NCBI GenBank assembly: GCA_007120095.1
Contig: SKOM01000086.1
Span: 1-5,526 of the forward strand
Reading direction: 5' to 3'
Length of the DNA: 5,526 bases
Source of the DNA: Candidatus Competibacteraceae bacterium
GTDB lineage: Bacteria > Pseudomonadota > Gammaproteobacteria > Competibacterales > Competibacteraceae
Position numbers and translations under genes: made by a program. The notes below the pieces were generated by a model. That model made no database searches and was not told the origin of the DNA. It was given only the letters and a program-made list of their open reading frames with translations. Positions 1 through 5,526 of the stretch are shown here, in pieces. The first letter of the stretch is position 1. Every line of letters starts with the position of its first letter.

Positions 1-1763
1 GCGTTGTAAGCGGCCAAGGCTAATACCGGGTTATTTTGCAGCCGTCGCAAATTGCCATTCAGGTAATGCGCCCCATAGTGAATATTAGTCGGCGGATGCA
101 ATAAGTTGTGATCACCCCTCCAGGCTTCACCACGTTCGCGAGCAATCCGCTGCCCGGTAGTGGGCAAAATCTGCATCAGACCCAGAGCATTGGCTGACGA
201 CCGGGCATCAACTTGAAACAGACTTTCCTGCCGCATGACGGCATAAATCCATTCAGCATCAATGCCCTGTGTTCGCGCCGCACTCACGACCTGTTCTCGG
301 TACGGCACAGGGAAGCGCAGCATCAAATCATCCCATTCATCGGCGCGTACCAGTGCGACCACCGCCTGGCGATGCCAACCCCAGCGATCCGCCACAGTCG
401 CCACAGTACGCAGCACCTGCGGCGAGCTATTATCCAATAAATGCCGCCATTCACGGCGAGCGTCAACGTCCCGCTCCAGGTAGGTCAATTCACGGATTCT
501 GAGCAAAGCGGAACCGGCAGATGTCGCCATCCAGTTCTGGGACACTTCACTGGGACGATGGGTTATCGCATAAGGTTGTTGCAAACGATCAGCGGCGAGA
601 AAACCGTAATAATCACGTTTAGTGGCCAGCTCAGCATACAGCGCACGCGCCGCGCCCTGCTCGCCCAGCGCTTCCAAGGCGCGCGCCCGCCAATAGCGCC
701 ATGCCAGTTGTTGAGCGCTCGTGGTGCTTAAACGCTCAGTCTGGCGTAACACTTCCGGCCAGTCTTGAGCGCGCAAGGCCACACGAATCCGCCAGGCTTC
801 AACCTGCTCATCCACCCAGTCCTCAGGAATAGCGGCCAGCCGTTCGGCAGCGCTGGAGTGACCGCGGGCGGCGACGAATACTGCCAACTGTCGCTGTAAG
901 TTATTCCATTCCGGATCAGCACCGCGACGATAGCGGGCTTGCAATTGATCAAACAACGGAGCCGTGGCTACAGAATCGCGGCGCACCAACACACGCAGGC
1001 CATGCAAAGCGATATTTGCGGCATAAGGCTGGTCAGCATTGAGTCGATCCACTCGACTCGGATCGGCGTGGACAGCCAACCAGCGTTCAGCCACGGTACG
1101 CCGCTCGCCCTGTAATAAATTATATAAGTAACGGGCTAAACCGTCTTGGTCGGCCGCCATCGCCAAGCCAAAGCGCCGCCAGATGCGTTCCTGGGTAAAT
1201 CCGCCGCGTTCGCGCCACACGGCGAAGACCGGATCACAGACAGGAGGGCGTGAGTGACCATACACCCATACGGATTCAATACCTTCTAAGGCAGCGCTGA
1301 TTTGATTCTGGCTGAGCAAGGCTTGCCGGTGCAGGCAGTCCAAAGTAACGTTATCACGCGGTTGATAATCATGCAGGAAGTCATCCCAGCGCTGATTATG
1401 TGCTAAATGGTGTAACCATTGGACACGCAAGCGCTCGGCCAGCGGTAGATCGGCATAATCACGGATAAACGCCCGAACCTCAGCGGCCGGAAACTCATCC
1501 AGACGTTGATGGAGATCGCGATAGACTAAATAAGGGTACAGCGGATAATCGCGCAACGCGGTTCGGGCAGTGGTCAGTGCGCTACGCTCACCGGCTGCCA
1601 AGGCCGCATCGGCGACCCGGAACAGTTCACGCTGGAGGGTGTAATCTGGTGCAGCCAGCGCATCGCCGGCCAGCACCGCAAACAGCACACAACCGCTGAG
1701 TTTAGTCCCCCAACAGCGCCTGCTGCCGATAATAATGGTAAAAACGGAGCACACGCGGGACAT
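1..1763 (-). CDS. slt: Soluble lytic murein transglycosylase, Slt70 type (3' end off the left edge)
   Basis: This is a periplasmic exo-acting lytic transglycosylase that cleaves the MurNAc-GlcNAc bond of peptidoglycan to give 1,6-anhydromuropeptides. I translated it by hand: one frame stays open from 1763 to the left edge, giving 587 complete codons. The N-terminus has a signal-like segment (VLFAVLAGDALA, then APDYTLQ) with cleavage expected near residue 37. A long helical superhelix domain follows, with the Slt70 hallmark GHSRPPVCDPVFAVWRERGG. Cys143 and Cys176 are 33 residues apart, as in the E. coli Slt70 disulfide (recalled as Cys133-Cys166). The SLT catalytic domain starts near residue 480, with AVMRQES (catalytic Glu513, codon 227-225), GLMQILP (528-534) and LAAYN at the edge. 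E. coli Slt70 has its Glu near precursor position 505, so about 60 residues are probably missing. The start is uncertain: ATG 1763 or ATG 1781, neither with a clear ribosome binding site, and GTG 1688 lacks a basic n-region. The start overlaps the upstream gene by 62 bp, which suggests translational coupling. Confidence 0.93.
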   Translation of the reverse strand, partial: MSRVCSVFTIIIGSRRCWGTKLSGCVLFAVLAGDALAAPDYTLQRELFRVADAALAAGERSALTTARTALRDYPLYPYLVYRDLHQRLDEFPAAEVRAFIRDYADLPLAERLRVQWLHHLAHNQRWDDFLHDYQPRDNVTLDCLHRQALLSQNQISAALEGIESVWVYGHSRPPVCDPVFAVWRERGGFTQERIWRRFGLAMAADQDGLARYLYNLLQGERRTVAERWLAVHADPSRVDRLNADQPYAANIALHGLRVLVRRDSVATAPLFDQLQARYRRGADPEWNNLQRQLAVFVAARGHSSAAERLAAIPEDWVDEQVEAWRIRVALRAQDWPEVLRQTERLSTTSAQQLAWRYWRARALEALGEQGAARALYAELATKRDYYGFLAADRLQQPYAITHRPSEVSQNWMATSAGSALLRIRELTYLERDVDARREWRHLLDNSSPQVLRTVATVADRWGWHRQAVVALVRADEWDDLMLRFPVPYREQVVSAARTQGIDAEWIYAVMRQESLFQVDARSSANALGLMQILPTTGQRIARERGEAWRGDHNLLHPPTNIHYGAHYLNGNLRRLQNNPVLALAAYN

Positions 1764-2520
1764 AAGTCTGAGTTTCAGCATAAGGTGGAATTTGACGACC
1801 ATGACGAATAACAGCATTCTCACCGGCATTGTAGCCTGCCAGTGCTAACTGGACATCATTGTTAAAGTGATTTAATAACCAGCGCAGATAGCGCACTCCC
1901 GCATTAATATTAGCGATGGGTTCAAAGGCATTGCTCACGCCAAAACGTTCGGCGGTAGCGGGCATGAGCTGCATGAGACCCATCGCTCCCGCCGGCGAGA
2001 CCGCATTGGGATTAAAGGCGGATTCGGCACTGATCACCGCATGAACTAAATAAGGATCGACCCCATGCTGGGCGGCGATGCGGGTAATATGCGGGGCATA
2101 CTGCTGGCGATTGGCCTCATTGACGCGAAAGGGTAGCCCGGCCGACCCAACAGGTGCAGGTACCAACGCTGAGCGCACTTGACGGCCGTCACGCGGTGCA
2201 ATGAGCTGCCATCCCCCTCGGGATGTGGTAATTACCCCCTGAGCGGCAACAGATGCCGACAACAGGGCATCAGTCTGCTCAGCAGGTTCGGACGGTGCCG
2301 AGGGCGGTGAGCGTGGACGTTGATATTGCGGCGTGGCCATGACCCGCTGATAACGGCTATCGCCTTTAGGATCGTTGGTGATATGCCGCACCCCTTCACT
2401 GTCCACATACATATAAATGTCGGCTTGCGCTGAGCCGATCAGCCACCCGGTAACAACAGCCGTTAACACGGCTAATCGAGTCACCCTAACCTTGAAGACG
2501 GTTCGCATCGTATTATCCAT
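1702..2520 (-). CDS. Secreted lytic transglycosylase with DUF4124 and SLT domains
   Basis: The predicted protein has 272 residues. Residues 1-33 form a Sec signal peptide: a basic n-region with R and K, the hydrophobic stretch LAVLTAVVTGWLIG, and cleavage after AQA. A DUF4124-type segment follows at about 34-62 (DIYMYVDSEGVRHITND), then a Pro/Ser/Ala-rich linker to about 130. The SLT fold covers about 140-265, with the motifs AVISAESAFNP (catalytic Glu166), GAMGLMQLMPATA (179-190) and LALAGYNAGENAV (225-237). The family cleaves peptidoglycan glycan strands in the periplasm. DUF4124 is common at the N-terminus of envelope proteins and has no settled role; binding of envelope partners is only a guess. 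No lipobox is visible, so the protein is likely soluble or loosely attached. ATG 2520 is the longest start. ATG 2508 (M5, MRTVFKVRV) is equally possible, with a weak GGA seven bases upstream, and gives a cleaner signal peptide. It is first in a probable operon with the Slt70-like gene, and divergent from ppk. Confidence 0.93.
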   Translation of the reverse strand: MDNTMRTVFKVRVTRLAVLTAVVTGWLIGSAQADIYMYVDSEGVRHITNDPKGDSRYQRVMATPQYQRPRSPPSAPSEPAEQTDALLSASVAAQGVITTSRGGWQLIAPRDGRQVRSALVPAPVGSAGLPFRVNEANRQQYAPHITRIAAQHGVDPYLVHAVISAESAFNPNAVSPAGAMGLMQLMPATAERFGVSNAFEPIANINAGVRYLRWLLNHFNNDVQLALAGYNAGENAVIRHGRQIPPYAETQTYVPRVLRFYHYYRQQALLGD

Positions 2521-2525
2521 GAAGC

Positions 2526-2539
2526 GTCATTAATATGAC
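2526..2539. promoter_or_regulatory. Imperfect palindrome upstream of the transglycosylase operon
   Basis: GTCAT and ATGAC arms flank a TAAT core, ending seven bases before ATG 2520 on the minus strand. An outer GC...GC match is interrupted by two extra bases. The symmetry and position would suit an operator or a small leader structure. It is short and AT-rich enough to arise by chance, and I recognise no known regulator consensus. Confidence 0.2.
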
Positions 2540-2549
2540 TACGCTAAAA

Positions 2550-2578
2550 AAGACAAAATTAACATATTGACGTATAAT
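2550..2578 (+). promoter_or_regulatory. Sigma-70-type promoter for ppk
   Basis: The -10 hexamer is a perfect TATAAT at 2573-2578. Exactly 17 bases upstream is AAGACA (2550-2555), which matches the TTGACA -35 consensus at four positions, including the GACA end. Transcription should start near 2585, giving a 5' leader of about 75 bases before ATG 2659. I see no PhoB box (paired CTGTCAT-like repeats) here, although ppk is under phosphate control in some enterics. Confidence 0.65.
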
Positions 2579-2588
2579 CCACAGTAAA
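2561..2588 (-). promoter_or_regulatory. Weak candidate promoter for the transglycosylase operon
   Basis: Read on the minus strand, TTTACT (2588-2583) and TATGTT (2566-2561) are separated by 16 bases. Each matches its sigma-70 consensus at four of six positions. It overlaps the plus-strand ppk promoter, so the two polymerases would compete for the same DNA. A second candidate closer to the gene (TTGTCT, 15 bases, TATTAA) would start transcription almost at the ATG and is less likely. A promoter is expected somewhere in this gap, but its exact place is uncertain. Confidence 0.3.
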
Positions 2589-2646
2589 AATAGCGCTCAT
2601 CGACTACTGGCGCGTTATAGCTAATTTGTTGGCATTTTCCCGCACC

Positions 2647-2651
2647 AAAGG
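2647..2651 (+). promoter_or_regulatory. Ribosome binding site that decides the ppk start
   Basis: AAAGG lies seven bases before ATG 2659 and ten before the adjacent ATG 2662. The in-frame TTG at 2626 has no purine-rich sequence at the right distance, so the TTG start is unlikely. This supports translation of the repeat-bearing N-terminal extension. Confidence 0.6.
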
Positions 2652-2658
2652 CTGTTCT

Positions 2659-5037
2659 ATGATGATAATTGAAGCAACACGCCAAAACACGACTGACCAT
2701 ACCTCAACGATGGATGATCCACAATCCTTACAGGCGACTGACCCAGAACTGGAAACTGTCCCAGAACTGGAAACTGTCCCAGAACTGGAAACTGATTCAG
2801 AACTGGAAACTGATTCAGCCACTGTAGTTACATTAACTGATCAATCCACCGTGGCCAGTCCCCTAACCGATAATGGCCCCCCAGCAGACGAACATAAGCT
2901 AATGGCAAAAACGAGTTCTCACGACAACCACTTTGATCTTGACAGTCCCGAATGGTATCTCAACCGTGAATTGACTTGGCTGGCGTTCAACCGGCGCGTA
3001 CTCCACGAAGCTGAAGACGAGCGCACGCCCCTGCTCGAACGGGTGAAATTCTTAGCCATCGTCAGTGGCAACCTCGATGAGTTTTTCATGAAACGAATTG
3101 GTGGCCTCAAACAACAAGTGGGTGCCGGCATCAAGGAAACCTCGGTCGATGGGCGAACTCCAGAGCAACAAATCGCCGAATGTTATGCGGAAGTACACGA
3201 CATTGAGGCCCGTCAGCGTGCGATCTGGGACGAATTGCAACCCTTGCTGGCGGAGCAGGATATTCACGTCAAGTCCTATGTTGACCTCGACTCAAAACAG
3301 CAAAAAGAACTGCGCGAACACTATGTCAAGAATATCTTTCCACTGGTGACCCCGCAATCGATTTCTCCCGCGCATCCCTTTCCCTTTGTGTCGAATTTAT
3401 CATTAAACCTGTTGGTGGGCGTGCGTTACCCGGAGAGCCAACAAATCACGCTCACTCGCATTAAAGTTCCTCTAGGCTCGGGGGTACCGCGCTTTTTGAC
3501 CCTGTCAGGATCGATCTTCGTCAGACTGGAAGATGTCATGACCAACAACCTCGATCTGTTGTTTCCCGGTATGGTGATCGAGACCTGCGAGCTGTTTCGC
3601 GTCACCCGCAATGCCGTCACGGAAAAAGACGAAGAGCAAGCCGAGGATTTGCTGGCGATGATCGAATCCGAACTGCGGGAACGCCGGTTTGCGCCGATTG
3701 TGCGCCTGCAGATTCAGTCCGGCATGTCCACCCAGCACAGCGGCATGTTGGCCGCTGAGCTGGGTCTGGATCAAGATGCCGATGTCTTTGAAACCGACCA
3801 CATGATGGGGCTGTCCAGTTTATTCCAGATCCTGTCGGTTAACCGATCGGATTTGTCGGATCCGCCGCATCACCCCACGGATAATGCCAAATTAGTCACT
3901 GCAAGCAATATTTTCCATGCCATCCGTGACACTGGGCCCATTTTGCTACAACACCCCTATGAATCCTTCGTGACCTCCGTCACCCGCTTTGTGCGTGATG
4001 CCAGCCGTGATCCCAAAGTGCTGGCTATGAAAATGACCTTGTACCGCACCTCGGAAGATACCAAGATCGTTGATTACCTGATCGATGCGGCTCGTAACGG
4101 CAAGCAGGTCGCTGTCGCCGTAGAACTCAAAGCGCGCTTTGATGAGGCGGCCAATATCCGCTGGGCGAACCGCCTGGAAGAGGCTGGTATCCATGTCACC
4201 TATGGGGTGGTCGGCCTCAAGACCCACTGCAAAGTCGTTTTCGTGGTACGTCGCGATTACGATGGTCTGCGCCGCTATGCCCATATCGGTACTGGCAACT
4301 ACAACGCCAGCACCGCACGGATTTACACCGACCTCGGGATATTAACCTGCGATCCGGTCATTGGCTCAGATTTAACCGAGCTGTTCAACTATCTGACCAC
4401 CGGTTACGTCCCCAAACGCGATTATCATAAATTGCTGCCGGCACCCAAACTGCTGAAACCCGGTTTGATCAGCCGCATCGAGCGCGAAATCGAACATCAT
4501 AAGGCGGGACGGCACAGTCTGATTCAATTCAAGATGAACGCGCTCGAGGACGTTGATGTAACCCGCGCCTTGTATCAAGCTGCGCAAGCCGGAGTCAAAA
4601 TTGATCTCCTGGTGCGCGACACCTGCCGACTGCGGCCGGGTATTCCGGGTCTATCGGAAACGGTACGGGTCATTTCCGTTGTCGGGCGTTTCCTGGAGCA
4701 CCCGCGCATTTATTACTTCCATAATGACGGTGAGGAAGAGTATTACATTGGCTCGGCCGATTGCATGAAACGCAATTTGGAGTCGCGGGTTGAGGTGGTC
4801 ACGCCTATAGAGCACGAAAGTCTGCAAGCGGAGCTACGCCAACTGATCGACATCCAGCTCAATGATCAGCGCAGCGCCTGGGAAATGGACTCCGAGGGCC
4901 GTTACCACCAGCGCCGTCCGGGTGCCGATGATGACCCGCGCGGCAGCCATGAACTCCAGATCGAACAGGCGGAAAAACGCCAAAAAAGCAGCCTGCGGCT
5001 CAAAAAACGCCGCCCTCAGGGCTTAACGAAACGGTAA
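2659..5037 (+). CDS. ppk: Polyphosphate kinase 1 with an N-terminal repeat extension
   Basis: Ppk1 reversibly transfers the ATP gamma-phosphate to a growing inorganic polyphosphate chain through a phosphohistidine intermediate. From ATG 2659 the protein has 792 residues, against about 690 in E. coli. The core begins near residue 96 (SPEWYLNRELTWLAFNRRVL) and runs through N, head, C1 and C2 domains to about 750. Residues matching the E. coli active site by constant offset are Asn138 (SGNLDEF; N45), Arg463 (TLYRTSED; R375), Arg493 (ELKARFDE; R405), His523 (LKTHCKV; phosphorylated H435), Tyr556 (IYTDLG; Y468), Arg653 (LLVRDTC; R564) and His681 (FLEHPR; H592). YAHIGTGNYN follows the catalytic His. 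The E. coli numbers are recalled, not computed. Residues 1-95 are acidic, low in complexity, and hold a hexapeptide repeat; the last 20 residues are strongly basic. An in-frame ATG at 2902 would give 711 residues, near family length, but has no evident ribosome binding site. No ppx follows; the downstream gene is convergent. Confidence 0.97.
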   Translation: MMIIEATRQNTTDHTSTMDDPQSLQATDPELETVPELETVPELETDSELETDSATVVTLTDQSTVASPLTDNGPPADEHKLMAKTSSHDNHFDLDSPEWYLNRELTWLAFNRRVLHEAEDERTPLLERVKFLAIVSGNLDEFFMKRIGGLKQQVGAGIKETSVDGRTPEQQIAECYAEVHDIEARQRAIWDELQPLLAEQDIHVKSYVDLDSKQQKELREHYVKNIFPLVTPQSISPAHPFPFVSNLSLNLLVGVRYPESQQITLTRIKVPLGSGVPRFLTLSGSIFVRLEDVMTNNLDLLFPGMVIETCELFRVTRNAVTEKDEEQAEDLLAMIESELRERRFAPIVRLQIQSGMSTQHSGMLAAELGLDQDADVFETDHMMGLSSLFQILSVNRSDLSDPPHHPTDNAKLVTASNIFHAIRDTGPILLQHPYESFVTSVTRFVRDASRDPKVLAMKMTLYRTSEDTKIVDYLIDAARNGKQVAVAVELKARFDEAANIRWANRLEEAGIHVTYGVVGLKTHCKVVFVVRRDYDGLRRYAHIGTGNYNASTARIYTDLGILTCDPVIGSDLTELFNYLTTGYVPKRDYHKLLPAPKLLKPGLISRIEREIEHHKAGRHSLIQFKMNALEDVDVTRALYQAAQAGVKIDLLVRDTCRLRPGIPGLSETVRVISVVGRFLEHPRIYYFHNDGEEEYYIGSADCMKRNLESRVEVVTPIEHESLQAELRQLIDIQLNDQRSAWEMDSEGRYHQRRPGADDDPRGSHELQIEQAEKRQKSSLRLKKRRPQGLTKR
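2743..2814 (+). repeat. 18-bp tandem repeat, four copies, inside the 5' part of ppk
   Basis: Four head-to-tail units fall at 2743, 2761, 2779 and 2797. Units 1 and 2 are identical (CCAGAACTGGAAACTGTC). Unit 3 differs only in the last codon (GAT for GTC), and unit 4 shares that change and has TCA for CCA at its start. The array encodes PELETV, PELETV, PELETD, SELETD at residues 29-52. The 18-bp period keeps the frame, so copy-number change would only lengthen or shorten the protein. Each unit contains CCAG-AA-CTGG, a short inverted repeat that could aid replication slippage. Confidence 0.97.
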
Positions 5038-5038
5038 C

Positions 5039-5099
5039 CGTTCAGCCCCCTGAGTTTAAGCATCCTCTCCTTCATAAATGATGGAGAGGGGACTGAACG
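5039..5099. terminator. Long hairpin after ppk, possible bidirectional terminator
   Basis: The hairpin starts two bases after the ppk stop codon. The outer arms CGTTCAG (5039-5045) and CTGAACG (5093-5099) pair perfectly. Inside them, CCTCTCC (5064-5070) pairs with GGAGAGG (5083-5089), continued by TCA/TGA around a short loop. CCCC (5047-5050) could alternatively pair with GGGG (5088-5091). The position between convergent genes suits a transcription end or a 3' stabilising structure. No T-run follows on either strand, so it is not a canonical intrinsic terminator. Confidence 0.5.
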
Positions 5100-5121
5100 A
5101 TTCCTAACAGGTTAACCACGT

Positions 5122-5148
5122 CCTGTGCCTGACGCACTTGGGCACAGG
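5122..5148. terminator. Hairpin directly after the peptidase stop codon
   Basis: CCTGTGCC (5122-5129) and GGCACAGG (5141-5148) pair perfectly over eight bases around an 11-base loop. The stem abuts the TGA stop of the minus-strand peptidase gene (5149-5151). It could end or protect that transcript. There is no downstream T-run on the minus strand, so it may depend on Rho or act only as an mRNA 3' structure. Confidence 0.4.
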
Positions 5149-5526
5149 TCACAAATTATCAATTGGCACCGGCTCAATGGCCTCGGCCAGCGAGAAATTA
5201 AAAACGCGGGCGTAAAAATATAACTCCGCCTCTAAAGCCCGCTTGATATTCGCCGCTTGTTTAAAACCGTGGCGCTCCTCGGCAAAGGTCACATAGGCCA
5301 CCGGCAAGCCCTTGGCCCGCAAAGCCGCCACCATGGTTTCAGCCTGATTCGGCGGTACGACTTTATCTTCCAGTCCCTGAAAAAAGATAATCGGTGTATC
5401 TAAACGATCAATATGATGGATCGGCGAACGCTGGCGATATAAGTCACGCGCCGCCGGATACGGCCCCACCAGTTGATCCAAATAACGGGCTTCAAATTTA
5501 TGGGTGTCGCGTGCCAGAGTTTCTAA
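5149..5526 (-). CDS. S9-family serine peptidase, C-terminal end only (5' part off the right edge)
   Basis: The frame is open from the right edge to TGA at 5149-5151 and gives 125 residues. These are the end of an alpha/beta-hydrolase domain of the prolyl oligopeptidase / acylaminoacyl-peptidase family, which removes dipeptides or acylated residues from short peptides. Visible features, numbered from the window edge, are FEARYLDQLVGPYP (11-24), RSPIHHIDRLDTPIIFFQG (33-51) ending in the strand before the acid residue, LEDKVVPPNQAE with the probable catalytic Asp54, and EERHGF with the catalytic His86. The 32-residue Asp-to-His spacing fits the fold. The nucleophile serine (GxSxGG) and any beta-propeller would lie outside the window. 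The TTG near 5481 is internal, not a start, because clear family sequence continues upstream of it. The gene converges on ppk, and I see no functional link between them. Confidence 0.88.
   Translation of the reverse strand, partial: LETLARDTHKFEARYLDQLVGPYPAARDLYRQRSPIHHIDRLDTPIIFFQGLEDKVVPPNQAETMVAALRAKGLPVAYVTFAEERHGFKQAANIKRALEAELYFYARVFNFSLAEAIEPVPIDNL

Noticed and set aside
213..731. Several open frames of 73-96 codons on the plus strand
   Set aside because: They lie opposite the clearly homologous Slt70 coding frame and show no recognisable domain or ribosome binding site; they are shadows of the minus-strand gene.
1689..1700. Lipobox-like LSGC in the Slt70 N-terminus
   Set aside because: The residues before it (GSRRCWGTK) are polar and charged, not a hydrophobic h-region; the hydrophobic segment follows the Cys, which fits an ordinary Sec signal peptide better.
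2626..2658. TTG at 2626 as the ppk start
   Set aside because: No ribosome binding site precedes it at a suitable distance, whereas ATG 2659 has AAAGG seven bases upstream.
2743..2814. Possible CRISPR-like or regulatory iteron array
   Set aside because: The units are contiguous with no spacers, are exactly six codons long, and sit inside the ppk frame, so a coding minisatellite explains them fully.
2604..2822. Minus-strand 72-residue frame with a Ser/Val repeat (SSSGTV-like)
   Set aside because: It is the antisense reading of the ppk 18-bp repeat array; the apparent repeat protein follows from the DNA repeat itself.
3946..4284. Minus-strand 112-codon frame inside ppk, and similar antisense frames at 3052-3267, 3505-3801 and 4372-4587
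   Set aside because: All lie opposite highly conserved Ppk1 coding sequence, have no recognisable domains, and are explained by codon bias of the sense gene.
1..5526. Search for a mobile element, toxin-antitoxin pair, phage defence genes, tRNA or riboswitch
   Set aside because: No transposase motif, terminal inverted repeats, target duplications, tRNA-like cloverleaf or conserved riboswitch pattern was seen; the content is housekeeping genes with short gaps.

Overview
The window looks like ordinary chromosomal DNA of a gammaproteobacterium with roughly balanced base composition. This rests on an Slt70-type lytic transglycosylase that keeps the Escherichia coli-like cysteine pair, a polyphosphate kinase (Ppk1) that aligns residue for residue with the E. 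coli active site, and dense housekeeping-style gene packing. I cannot place the organism more precisely. I see no mobile element, CRISPR array, tRNA or rRNA.

Layout. From the left edge to about 2520, the minus strand carries two peptidoglycan lytic transglycosylase genes in tandem. The upstream one (1702-2520) is a small secreted protein with an N-terminal DUF4124 domain and a C-terminal SLT domain. The downstream one (1763 to the left edge, 3' end missing) is a large Slt70-like enzyme whose likely start lies inside the 3' end of the first gene. From 2521 to 2658 there is a divergent control region with a good plus-strand promoter and a weaker minus-strand candidate. The plus strand then carries ppk (2659-5037), coding for a full-length Ppk1 with an unusual N-terminal extension of about 95 residues that contains an 18-bp tandem repeat. 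A convergent intergenic gap (5038-5148) holds two hairpins. The right edge (5149-5526, minus strand) is the C-terminal end of an S9-family (prolyl oligopeptidase-like) serine peptidase whose 5' part is outside the window.

How the genes relate. The two transglycosylases probably form one transcription unit for cell-wall turnover in the periplasm. Ppk1 makes inorganic polyphosphate from ATP and is transcribed away from them. No ppx gene follows ppk here; the next gene is convergent, so ppk appears to be monocistronic. The peptidase is a neighbour with no evident functional link.

I found no convincing undescribed system. The points most worth a second look are the repeat-bearing acidic extension of Ppk1, the overlapping pair of transglycosylase genes, and the paired hairpins between the convergent genes.
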